Shown piece by piece: positions 48,471 through 58,000 of a DNA stretch of 58,000 nt (position 1 is the stretch's first letter; each line of letters begins with the position of its first letter). The stretch comes from Adiantum capillus-veneris (lineage: Eukaryota > Streptophyta > Polypodiopsida > Polypodiales > Pteridaceae). The position numbers and the translations under genes are program-made. The notes beneath the pieces were generated by a model. That model was not told where the DNA came from and did not search any database. It saw only the letters and a list, made by a program, of their open reading frames with translations. The DNA lies in the NCBI GenBank assembly GCA_014529385.2, contig CM043960.1, forward strand, positions 70,499,410 through 70,557,409, read 5' to 3'.

Positions 48471-49600
48471 CAGTCCATTTTGCTCACCTGTGTTATTAGT
48501 GCAAAAGAAAGATGGCACATATCGTATGTGTGTCAACTATAGTACACTAAACAGGATCACTATCAAAAATAGGTTTCCCGTTCCACGGGTAGAAGACCTA
48601 TTTGATAAGCTACAAGGGTCGACCTACTTCAGTAGGATTGACCTAAAAAGAGGCTACCATCAAATAAGGACAGTTGATCGAGACATTGTAAAGACCGCAT
48701 TTTGCACTACGTTTGGTCTTTACAAATATATTGTCATGCCTTTTGGCTTGACCATTGCACCAGCCACATTCAACCGCTTGATGGAGAAGCTGTTCAAGCC
48801 TCACTGAACCTTTACTGGAGTGTTCTTTGATGATATCATCATCTACTCTAATTCACTAGACAAACAAAAGTAACACTTCCAGGTAATATTTCAAGTCTTA
48901 AGAGAGAATAAACTTTATGATAATCAAAAGAAAAGTGAGTTTTTCTTACAATAGATTCAATATTTAGGTCACATTATCTCTCAAGATGGCATCCAAATGG
49001 ATCCATCAAAGTTAGAGGTAATAAAATGATGGCCTAAACCAAGGAATGTTCATGAACTAAGAAGCTTTATATGCATGTGTGCATGCTATAGATGCTTCAT
49101 AGAAAAGTTTTCACAAATTGTAGGACCATTACATGACCTAACAAAGAAAAATGTTAGGTATACATGGTCTGCCAAGGAGAATAATGCTTTCAAAAAGCTG
49201 GAAAAAAAAGCTTATCTCTCAGCATGTGCTTACATTGTCGGATCTCTCAAAGACATTTGAGGTCCAATGTGACGCATGTGGTGATTGCCTTGGAGTTGTT
49301 TTGCTCCAAGAAGGGCACGCCATAGCCTATGAAAGTGAAAGGCTCAACCCTGTTGAGTAAGCTCTAGGCATATATGAAAAGGAACTCCTCGCAGTTCTAC
49401 ATGCCTTAGACTCATGGAAGCACTATTTATTGGGGACTCCTTTGATTCTATGGACGGATCACCAAAGTCTTAAGTACTTCATGACATAGACCAAGCTCTT
49501 CGACAAACAAATAAGGTGGAAAAATTTCCTTTTGCAATCTCATTTTCCTATTGCTCACATTGCTGGCAAGAATAATCAAGTAGCCGATGCACTCTCAAGA
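48471..49600 (+). pseudogene. gypsy 2 reverse transcriptase and RNase H (broken)
   Basis: RT resumes at SPVLLVQKKDGTYRMCVNY and continues with FSRIDLKRGYHQI, VMPFGLTIAPATF and the catalytic FFDD at 48823-48834. Stops include 48805-48807 (TGA, before the catalytic motif) and 48871-48873 (TAA). YLGHIISQDGIQMDPSK and ELRSFICMCACYRCF follow. RNase H shows VQCDACGDCLGVVL (Asp), EKELLAVLHAL (Glu) and ILWTDHQSLKYF (Asp) with interspersed stops, then NQVADALSRRP. Confidence 0.9.
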
Positions 49601-49857
49601 CGGCCAAGAGTGAATGAGGTTTCCATAGCAACTCACAATGATATATCTTCTATGATAGATGAGTATATTATTGATCTCAATTTGAGAGACGCGATTTCAG
49701 TCTTGCACTAGGGAAGAAAGAGGAACCATTCACTTTACAAGATGGTATCTTCTCTATGGCAATAGACTATGTGTTACCAACTCCCTACGTGAGAAAGTAA
49801 TGTATGAATCTCATTCTCCTCCTTATGCGGGGAATAGAGGGATTCAGTATACCGTGT

Positions 49858-50225
49858 AAGGAATTGACCCATGGATAGGGTGAAAATGGTACCAGATTTT
49901 GGCTTTAGGTCTCTGAAACAGTAGATATAGAGGAAATTTCAGATTTTGAGCTCCAAATTGGTTCAAACTTGGCTACTAGGCTTAACACATCATGTACTTT
50001 GGATGTATGATGGCAAAACATCAAAACTCCCCCAATTTGGCTAGAAAGTTAATAATCAAATAATCATGATTATTAACTTTTCTACCAAAATCAATATTTT
50101 TTGGTACAATTTGATTCTAGGCATTGTATAGACCCTATATATGAGATATGAGGTGATTTAGATCAAAAAATGTTGTCCATAACCCAAAATTTGGCTTGAA
50201 CAGACTTCTTTACGTTTTTTGGCAA
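49858..50225. other. non-gypsy stretch replacing the integrase N-terminus
   Basis: After GNRGIQYTV the integrase reading stops and 370 bases of AT-rich non-coding sequence follow. The frame is recognisable again from about 50232. The HHCC zinc-binding domain and the first catalytic Asp are missing. Confidence 0.6.
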
Positions 50226-50520
50226 TTTTCCAAGTTATGGACAAAGCCCATCAAATGGCAACCCTCTTCATTTCACAAATCTTCAAGTACCATGGCTTGC
50301 CAATGTCCATAGTGTCGAAGATCCTAGAATGACAAATAATTTTTGCAAGGGTCTCTTTGAGAATCTAGGGACAAGTCTAAACTTCTCTTCAGCCTATCAC
50401 CCCCAAATGGATGGCCAAAGTGAAATAGCTAACCTAACAATTCTTGATCTACTAAAAGCCTATGTAACGGAAGTAGATCAACGGTCTCAATGGGAGAAGT
50501 ACTTAGCCTTAGTGGAGTAT
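50226..50520 (+). pseudogene. gypsy 2 integrase core, partial
   Basis: HQMATLFISQIFKYHGLP is followed, after a shift, by DPRMTNNFCKGLFENLG and YHPQMDGQSEIANLT, which hold the second Asp and the Glu of the DDE core. It ends at 50520, where the nested element's LTR begins. Only the C-terminal two thirds of the core remains. Confidence 0.82.
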
Positions 50521-51462
50521 TGTAGGGAGGTGTTGTAGCACGACCTAAATGCAACCCACACAAAATTATCAAATCCGTGGATCCGGCAACCCGACTAGGG
50601 CATGGAAGCACAAGCATCGGATGAATGGAATAGAGGATTCAAGAGATCACCTCTCCAATGCAAGTAGAGATTAGCCATGGTAAGACTAACTCTAAACCTA
50701 CTCTAATCATTAATAAAAAAACTCCTACACACATCAAGCTCACCGAAGTTTGACTTGCCATAGACATAAAAACCCCAAGCACACTAATGATAAGCACACA
50801 CTAATTACCACATGTCAATTATGGCACTTTATCAATAGCTATACACACGAGGTGAATGGTGCTAGAGCTTCATAAAACCTATCTACACACAAGCAAAGAA
50901 TAGGGCGCACACACAATTACAAGATTAAGATCCAACATAATCAACCTAATTTGTGATGCTAAATATCGCAAATCAGTTGCTCGTAGAGAGATAAGAGTTG
51001 GTTACTAGCAAGAAGTACATACATCTCTCAAGTCTAGAATAATGGAAGTGTAATAATACTTCATGACAAGATGAAATGTAGAGAAGAAGAGACTAATGAG
51101 AAAATAAGGATTAGTTTAATCAAGAAGCACTTACTCTAATTACAATGGTTAGCACTAGCCTCTCAATCATGGACATTAAGCTCATAGCTAGGCCATAGAG
51201 TTAACACTCAAGAGAGAGGGAGCTCTCAAACGTGGATCAAGAGTGGATACTCAAGAATGAAGCCTCCTTGCATAAAGGCTTCGTTTCACGACAATCCCTT
51301 CTACTATGGGTTTAGCCTTGAGCCCTCAAAATACCATATACAACTTTGAAACTCCAAGTGAGCCCAAGGCTTATACAAAGTGAGTAGGCAATATTGTGAC
51401 ATCCATAGCATATCTCCCGCTTGATGCATAACCGATGTAGATTGTGTTAGCCGCTACTAACA
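50521..51462 (-). repeat. LTR copy 1 (extra, tandem)
   Basis: 942 bp, closely similar to 51470-52426 and 57175-58000 along its length. It begins TGTAGGGAGG and ends CTACTAACA in plus orientation. Confidence 0.92.
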
Positions 51463-51469
51463 TTCCAAA

Positions 51470-52426
51470 TGTAGGGAGGCGTTGTAGCATGATCTAATTG
51501 TAACCCACATAAAATTATCAAATCCATGGATCGGCAACCCGGCTAGGGCATGGAAGCAGGAGCATTGGATGAATGGAATAGAGGATTCAAGAGATCACCT
51601 CTCCATTGCAAGTAGAGATGAGCCATGGAAAGACTAACTCTAAACCTACTCGAATCACTAATCAATTAATGTCCTACACACATCAAGCCCATCAAAGTCT
51701 GACTTACCATAGACTAGAAACCCCAAGCACACTAATGATAAGGACATACTAATTACCACATGTGAGTTACGACACTTCATCAATAGCTTACAGACACGAG
51801 GTGAATGGTGCTAGAGCTTCATAAAACCTTTCTACACACAAGAAAAGAATAGGGCACACACACAAATTACAAGATTAAGATCCAACTTAATCAACCTAAT
51901 TTGTGATGCTAAATATTGCAAATCAATTGCTCGTAGAGAGATAAGAGTGGTTACTAGCAAGAAGTACATACATCTCTCAAATCTAGAATAATGAAAGTGT
52001 AATACTACTTCATGACAAGATGAAATGTAGAGAAGAAGTAGACTAATGAGAAAATAAGAATCAGATTAATCAAGAAGAGCTTACTCTAATTACAATGGTT
52101 AGCACTAGCCTCTCAAGCATAGACATTAAGCTCAAGGCTAGGCCATAGAGTTAACACTCAAGAGAGAGGGAGCTCTCAAAACTGGATCCTCAAGAGTGGA
52201 TACTCAAGAATGAAGCCTCCATGCATGAAGGCTTCCTTTTAAGGGTTTTCACCACAATCCCTTCTACTATGGATTTAAGCTTGAGCCCTCAAACTACCAT
52301 ATACAACTTTGGAACTCCAAGTGAGCCCAAGACTTATACAAAGTGAGTGGGAAATATTGTGACTCCATAGCATATCTCTCGCTTGATGCATAACCGGTGT
52401 AGCCTGTATTAGAGCTACTGCTAACA
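51470..52426 (-). repeat. LTR copy 2 (3' LTR of the element)
   Basis: 957 bp, separated from copy 1 by TTCCAAA. It is followed at 52427-52440 by TTCCTCCCTTCCTA, a purine tract on the minus strand. Confidence 0.92.
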
Positions 52427-52440
52427 TTCCTCCCTTCCTA
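52427..52440 (-). other. polypurine tract of tRNA-Asp-primed element
   Basis: The minus strand reads TAGGAAGGGAGGAA directly before the LTR start TGTTAG. It confirms the minus orientation. Confidence 0.85.
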
Positions 52441-54911
52441 GTTAGGCGCACATCCTCGTGTGCCGGTGAAGTAAGACACAGTGACATGGTAGAAAGCAAG
52501 TTCATGGAAGAAATGTAGAGCTGCAAAACATAAGAACAAGTAATGAGCATCAAAGGCTAACAAGGATCAAAACATGAAGTACAATGAATAGTCATGCAAA
52601 GTGAATTTATTGCTTCTAAAAGATGGGTGAATCATAGTCAAAAACTAGATGTCAACATAAAGCAAAAAAAAAAACACTCAAACTATTGTGAAGATTAAAC
52701 CACTTGAAATTTCAGTTTTATGCATGAAACACAAGCAATCAATTATGACCCTAGACTAATGCAAGTTCATAAACTTACTAGCCTAAAAACTATGTGGCCA
52801 ATGTTAATAAATCATTCAAGTCTATCATGTCTACGGGCTATAAAAAAGCTCTTAATCTATTAGTACATTGTCAAAGATTTTTGAAGCTCATGGAAGTTTT
52901 GTTTTTGTCATTCATTGAAAAAACTAAATCACAGAACAAGGCTACCACCCCAAGGCAACTCTCGACTCTTTGAACCCTTAAGAAGGTGTTCCAAAAGCCT
53001 ACTAGCCTACCAAGGTGACGACTAACCCCTATCAGCCCAGGGCATCAATTTAGGGCCTTGACCAAGCGAACCAAGGTGATTCCCCTTGCCTGCCAAGTGC
53101 CAATAAGGCAGTAGGCCTCACATGGACACAACATAACATATAAATTTTCTTTTCATGTGTCTGGTAGCATTTTTGCTACTCTTCTTCACACTTTTTTGCT
53201 TCATTGTTTCATTTTTTAGCACATTTTTATTTGCTTCCAATTTGAGATGCTAATAGCAATTGGACTAAAGGACTAAAGCTTAATCATAGCCCTAGGTCAT
53301 GTTAAAAATAAATGGAGTATTAAGACTATCACTAAGAGTCTAGGACTAATGAGAAATGAACCTACATTAACCTGAGGTCAAAGCCAATTACCTATGATTA
53401 GCACACATAAAACCTAATTTTTTGATAAGTTAATTTTCACAAAGCAAAGTGTTGAAACTTTAGGATGCCTAGCTTTTGAACATGAAAGATCCATAGCTTA
53501 GAAGCAAAAATTACTTAAGCCAAGCATGAAGAGATAAACAAAAGAGCAAAATCATGGAACGATTACACCTATTCATGCTCTTTGTGCATCCTTGATCAAG
53601 CATCCCCTTCGTAGAGAAGCCTCTTGATCTTTTATTACAATCCAAGCCAGTTTGAATCTAAGTGTAAACATAAACTCCAAAGGCTTGTTATTGAAATAAA
53701 AAAGCACACAAAAACATCAATGAAAACCTAAAGCTAGGGTCTTGCATACCCAAAAAAAATGTCTTTGGTTATGCACATGATGCTCTTTGATAGCAAATTT
53801 ATGCATATATAACAACCATGAGAGATAAAATGCTTCTACATAAGTATTAATCATTGAAAATTTTGACTCATGTTATTATCCAACCTTCATACTAATTCAA
53901 TTTGAACTAGAGTTTACCCACATAATTGATGTCAATTTATTTTTGTTTGTGATGCCATATTACATCAGTGGGATGTTGATTTCAAAATGGCCACACATAA
54001 AGCATCTTCGACTTAACGTCAATCAAGCATCAATCATTTTAGATGGCACACACCTACATAATGGGACAATTAAGCACAATACCCATTCACACGCTTCCAA
54101 TTGGACTGCATGCATGTTCAACAATTGTGCAATTCTCCTCATTAACCTCAATGGTATTTGTAATCATTGCAATATCCTATTGCTCATTTCCAATATCTCT
54201 AATCATATAAACCCAACAACTTGTCATTTTGGTTTGTGAGGCTACACAAATCTGATTATGGCACTTGAAAATGCACAATGTAATGAAATTTTTTTCCATA
54301 TCCAATTGAATTGGCATGCACATCCCAATGGCAATGTAGATAAATAATTTTCAATTGGGTATCAATTGAATCATCCAAAGTCAATCAATGAAATACACAC
54401 CAACTTTTTAGGTCTTTTAATCATCACAATTGGCAACCAAGACCAATTATTCATCCCCAATTTGGATACCAAATGCCATTGAGTAGGCACACACACCCAA
54501 ATTTAGACCGATATTTTATGCACAAACTTACATCAATTCCACATTGCAATTCTCAAATTGCAGACTCAATCAAGCATAAGTGAACGCATGCATACTCAAT
54601 TTCTAAAAAGTTACAATATTTTTATCCAATCAAGCAATGCACACACTCAACAATTAAGCACAAATGATCAAAATTGGTCAATTTATTGGCTCAATTGGCA
54701 ATGCATTTAGGCTTACATCTAATGATTGCACATACTTTTCATGAACATTTCACAATCAAAAATCATTTTGGTGCCTCAATTGACCATCAATCATTGAAAA
54801 TCAAGTGGCCTTGGATGGGGCACACACACTCAAATTTTGCCCAATTTTTTGGCATTTAGGCTTATCCAATGATTGAATTAGCCTAACATAGACATCATTT
54901 ACACGATTGCA
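52441..54911 (-). other. non-coding interior of the tRNA-Asp-primed element
   Basis: About 2.5 kb of AT-rich sequence, with CAATTG- and CAATGG-like words repeated from 53.9 to 54.9 kb. No retroviral domain was seen on either strand. Confidence 0.6.
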
Positions 54912-54914
54912 TAC

Positions 54915-55591
54915 TCATGTTACTAACTTTTCAAAATCAGGCATGTGTTCTGAAACAGATATAGATGTATCCAATGACTTGTATTCCGGTCCCAAACCAT
55001 TCAATGTCACTGAAACTAAGTCATCATTTGGAACTTCAATATTAATGCTTGCAAGATCTTCCTGTATTTGCTTTATCTCTGTCACATAATCTGATATGGA
55101 TCTATTGCCTCGCCATACACAATGTAACCTTTGCTTCAAGTGAACTTTTTGTGGTTCTGTATTGGAGCTGTTTATTCTTGCTAGTATCTCCCATGCTTCC
55201 TTTGAAGATTGAGCCTTCTTCACATGTGGTATAAAGAAGTCACTAATGCATATGAAATCCAATGCATCACTTTTCTTGAATTCTTGATCCACTTCTTGTA
55301 AGCTTCTACTCCTGCTTGCTATGTTTTATGTGCTTCAGCATTCTCTCTTTTTGGTTCCAAACCAACCTCGGGACACTCTTGTTCACCTGTAATGTAGTCC
55401 CATAAACGTTTGCCCATGATAAAGTTCTCCATCCTGTAAGAACATATGCTGTAGTTTTCTCTGGTCAGCTTCTCTCCAACAATCTGTGTGACTTGAGTTG
55501 AACTTTCTGCCATTTTCAGTCTCTCAATTTCTTCCAAAGGATTTTGACAAAATTTCGGCAGAGTTTCGTTTGTATTTGGACAATATCTCAA
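54915..55591 (-). pseudogene. copia gag, truncated and frameshifted
   Basis: The likely start is the ATG at 55511-55513 (MAESSTQVTQIVGEKL), followed by YSICSYRMENFIMGKRLWDY, the copia gag N-terminal pattern in which the aromatic residues surround the nucleic-acid and protein contacts. After a shift near 55300, SSKEAWEILARINSSN, KVHLKQRLHCVWRG, SISDYVTEIKQI and LNGLGPEYKSLD form the UBN2-type gag domain. The chain ends at the truncation, before any zinc knuckle. Confidence 0.85.
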
Positions 55592-56409
55592 GTGAAAATC
55601 TCAACCAAAGTGCTCATAAACACTGACAGAAAATCTATCACTGCCAAGGGAAAATCCACTGACTCACTTTGCCACAGACTAACTCAATACTATGCATAAA
55701 TACTCTAAAACAATGTCCACATGGACCTGTATGCAAATGCAATCCATACGCTGTCTTGTACCACATATCCATACATCCACCTTCTTCCCATAGTTGTAAA
55801 CAACATATGAGGTCTTTAGCGGGGCCAGTCGGGGGTTCGCTCCAGTACCTAATCCACCTTGCCAAGGTACCAAAGCTCCCAAGGCAAGGCTTCAAAAACC
55901 TCACTCGACCCTCACAAAGGTTGTAGTTTTCTAAAATATATTAACCACATATCCATACATAATACAAAGTACTCAATCTGACAATATAACCGCCTTAACT
56001 TCTTCTCACAACCTTTCTTACATAGGCGGCTGTCCATAACGGACCCACAACAACCAAACATAATCTTCGATAACACAATATTATGATGCAAAAGCTCTAT
56101 GTCACTCTCCAAAACCTGTGTAAATGCTGAATTCTTCACCTATAACCTATAAATCTACTGCAGAGCGCAAAACTGGAAATCTCCTATGCTTGTGTGAGCT
56201 GACTGTTTGCTGCAAAAAAATTCTATTACAGATTTTGGAAAATCTGAGTATGCCAATGCGTCCGAAATGCCCAAAAACATAAAGATAGACTTCTGGATCA
56301 CTGTATTCTGAGTTTGGGTGAGGGAGTTATGACCAAAAAACCTCTCTTTTTGGGGCTGTTTTCCAGAGCTGCAGAAAATATGTGTATTGATTGTACCTTC
56401 TTAAACTGA

Positions 56410-56421
56410 GCTCTAATACCA
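56410..56421 (-). other. copia primer binding site (minus)
   Basis: The minus strand reads TGGTATTAGAGC, one base from the standard initiator tRNA-Met site, three bases after the LTR end. Confidence 0.8.
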
Positions 56422-56424
56422 CTT

Positions 56425-56726
56425 TGTAGAGTGCACAGGTGATGGAGAAGGTAGAAAAGAAGACTACGCACACACACCAACACATAGCGAGACACACACA
56501 CACATAATCATTACCCTGCAGCACCATTCAACATGCTGCTCTCACTCTTCTTCTCTTTTAACTATTATCCAAAGCATATTTACAATAGTATAGTTAGTGT
56601 CCGGCCGCCCATAGCACAATGGACATATTCTTTAACATCATATTATTTAACAATAATTACACTCCAAGCTATTCCTTTGCTCTACGCGAAGACTTATCAT
56701 TGCACACACAAGTGTGTGCACCATCA
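56425..56726 (-). repeat. 5' LTR of truncated copia element
   Basis: 302 bp, beginning TGATGGTGCACAC and ending GTGCACTCTACA on the minus strand. The start is inferred from the TG and the short inverted GTGCAC ends, since no second copy is present. Confidence 0.6.
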
Positions 56727-57159
56727 ATTTGGCTCCAAAATTGACCATTTGTAGGTCAAAATTCAAACACTCAAATCATCAAATTAGGCATAAATTAACA
56801 CAATTAACTTGATTAGAGTGGTGATTTCACCTCTTACAAGGTGATTTAACATACTTTACACTTCAAATGTTAATGGTTAGGCTAGCAAGGTTAGTCAAAA
56901 TTAGTAAAAATTAGCATGAAATTAGTACAATTAGCATGGAAAGAAGCGAAATTAGTAATGGTTAGCATGAAATTAGTGAAATTAGGGATGGAATTGGGGG
57001 TTTGGGGTATTCATAACTCAACATTAGCATCAATTTCTTGCATAACATCATCAAATCAAACCAAAAATTGAGTTACACACACTCAAAAACCGAGAAATTA
57101 GTAATGAAATTGCTCTATTCTACACATCCTAAACTCACTAGCTTAGGTTATCGATCCCT
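56727..57159 (-). other. leader of the tRNA-Asp-primed element
   Basis: About 430 bp between the primer site and the nested copia LTR, rich in AAATTAG-like words (56880-56990). No coding sequence. Confidence 0.6.
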
Positions 57160-57172
57160 GGCAACGGCGCCA
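57160..57172 (-). other. primer binding site, tRNA-Asp type
   Basis: The minus strand reads TGGCGCCGTTGCC, two bases after the LTR end CTACA. This is the known plant retrotransposon primer site complementary to tRNA-Asp. Confidence 0.9.
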
Positions 57173-57174
57173 AA

Positions 57175-58000
57175 TGTAGGGAGGCGTTGTAGCACGACCT
57201 AATCGCAACCGACACAAAATTATCAAATCTGTGGATCCGGCAATCCGTCGGCTAGGGCATGGAAGCACGAGCATCGGATGAATGGAATAGAGGATTCAAG
57301 AGATCACCTCTCCAATGAAAGTAGAGATTATCCATGGCAAGACTAACTCTAAACCTACTCTAATCACTAATCAAACAACTCCTACACACATCAAGCCCAC
57401 CGAAGTCTGACATGCCATAGACTAGAAACCCCAAGCACACTAATGATAAGCACACACTAATTACCACATGTCAATTATGGCACTTCATCAATAGCTACAC
57501 ACACGAGGTGAATGGTGCTAGAGATTCATAGAACCTATCTACACACAAGAGAAGAATAGGGAGCACACACAAATTACAAGATTAAGACCCAACTTAATCA
57601 ACCTAATTTGTGATGCTAAATATCGCAAATCAATTGCTCGTAGAGAGATAAGAGTGGTTACTAGAAAGAAGTAAATACGTCTCTCAAATCTAAAATAATG
57701 GAAGTGTAATACTACTTCATGACAAGATGAAATGTAGAGAAGAAGCGACTAATGAGAAAATAAGGATTAGATTAATCAAGAAGCGCTTACTCTAATTACA
57801 ATGGTTATCACTAGCCTCTCAAGCGTAGACATTAAGCTCAAGGCTAGGCCATAGAGTTAACACTCAAGAGAGAGGGAGCTCTCAAAAGTGGATCCTTAAG
57901 AGTGCATACTCAAGAATGAAGCCTGTTTGCATAAAGGCTTCCTTTTAAGGGTTTTCACCACAATCCCTTATACTATGGGTTTAAGCTTGAGCCCTCAAAC
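57175..58000 (-). repeat. LTR copy 3 (5' LTR, runs past the window end)
   Basis: It begins TGTAGGGAGGCG in plus orientation and follows copies 1 and 2 base for base with scattered differences to the end of the window. Confidence 0.92.

Larger units (their letters stand above)
41967..50520 (+). mobile_element. second Ty3/gypsy element, decayed, cut by a nested LTR element
   Basis: The order is gag, two zinc knuckles, protease, RT, RNase H, integrase fragment. No 5' LTR or primer site was found upstream. The integrase is interrupted at 50520 by the LTR of the next element, so the 3' part lies beyond the window. Two stretches (47112-48470 and 49858-50225) do not fit the gypsy sequence and may be insertions or replacements. 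Confidence 0.88.
54912..56726 (-). mobile_element. truncated copia element (5' LTR, leader, gag only)
   Basis: On the minus strand, an LTR, a primer site and a gag gene run from 56726 to about 54912 and stop abruptly after PDFEKLVT. Protease, integrase, RT and the 3' LTR are absent. It is nested in the tRNA-Asp-primed element. Confidence 0.75.
50521..58000 (-). mobile_element. tRNA-Asp-primed non-coding LTR element (LARD-like) with three LTRs
   Basis: On the minus strand the LTR starts TGTTAG and ends CTCCCTACA. A tRNA-Asp primer site follows the right-hand LTR, and a purine tract precedes the middle LTR. The 4.7-kb interior has no pol genes of its own; the only coding piece belongs to a nested copia fragment. 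An extra LTR is joined to the left end with a 7-bp spacer. The right end lies beyond the window, so the duplication cannot be tested. Confidence 0.85.

Noticed and set aside
54001-54900. Continuation of the copia coding region downstream of gag
   Set aside because: No protease, integrase or RT motif was found on either strand. Repeated CAATTG-like words dominate, so it is the non-coding interior of the host element.

Overview
The window looks like nuclear DNA from a land plant with a large, repeat-rich genome. The evidence is plant-type Ty1/copia and Ty3/gypsy LTR retrotransposons, tRNA-Met and tRNA-Asp primer sites, nested insertions with 5-bp target duplications, long (GA)n tracts and plant-style introns. 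I cannot name the species; a fern, lycophyte or gymnosperm is a guess. I found no intact host gene, rRNA, convincing tRNA gene or CRISPR array. Nearly every coding region is broken by stops and frameshifts.

Layout. 1-6.8 kb: a decayed copia element (+), 5' end outside the window, split by a complete 3.0-kb internally deleted copia derivative (2676-5703, duplication GTTTG). 6.8-12.4 kb: no recognisable gene, but degenerate tandem repeats (7.5 kb), a fold-back element with a tRNA-like core (8.0-8.4 kb), and poly-C tracts beside two related palindromes (10.3 and 10.7 kb). 12.5-13.2 kb and 39.7-40.2 kb: two related hairpin-rich tracts, partly inverted copies of one another.

Between those tracts lie three pseudogenes unrelated to retrotransposons. 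Gene A (+, 13.7-16.7 kb) has DDE-transposase-like motifs. Gene B (-, 26.3-28.2 kb) has an FCP1/NIF HAD-phosphatase-like domain. Gene C (-, 37.4-39.5 kb) ends in a RING-like half finger. Around and inside them are arrays of the palindrome TATGCTAATTAGCATA, whose variants usually keep their dyad symmetry. Later insertions interrupt the block: a 7.3-kb chromodomain-type gypsy element (17865-25184) inside an array, and a 2.8-kb non-autonomous LTR element (30255-33073, minus, duplication GATTT) carrying internal satellites. A further satellite lies at 33.1-34.3 kb. I suggest, as an inference, that 12.5-40.2 kb is one decayed giant DNA transposon.

42.0-50.5 kb: a second decayed gypsy element (+), cut in its integrase by a minus-strand, tRNA-Asp-primed, apparently non-coding LTR element (50521 to beyond the end). 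That element has three LTR copies, two of them in tandem and separated by 7 bp, and contains a truncated copia element (54912-56726).
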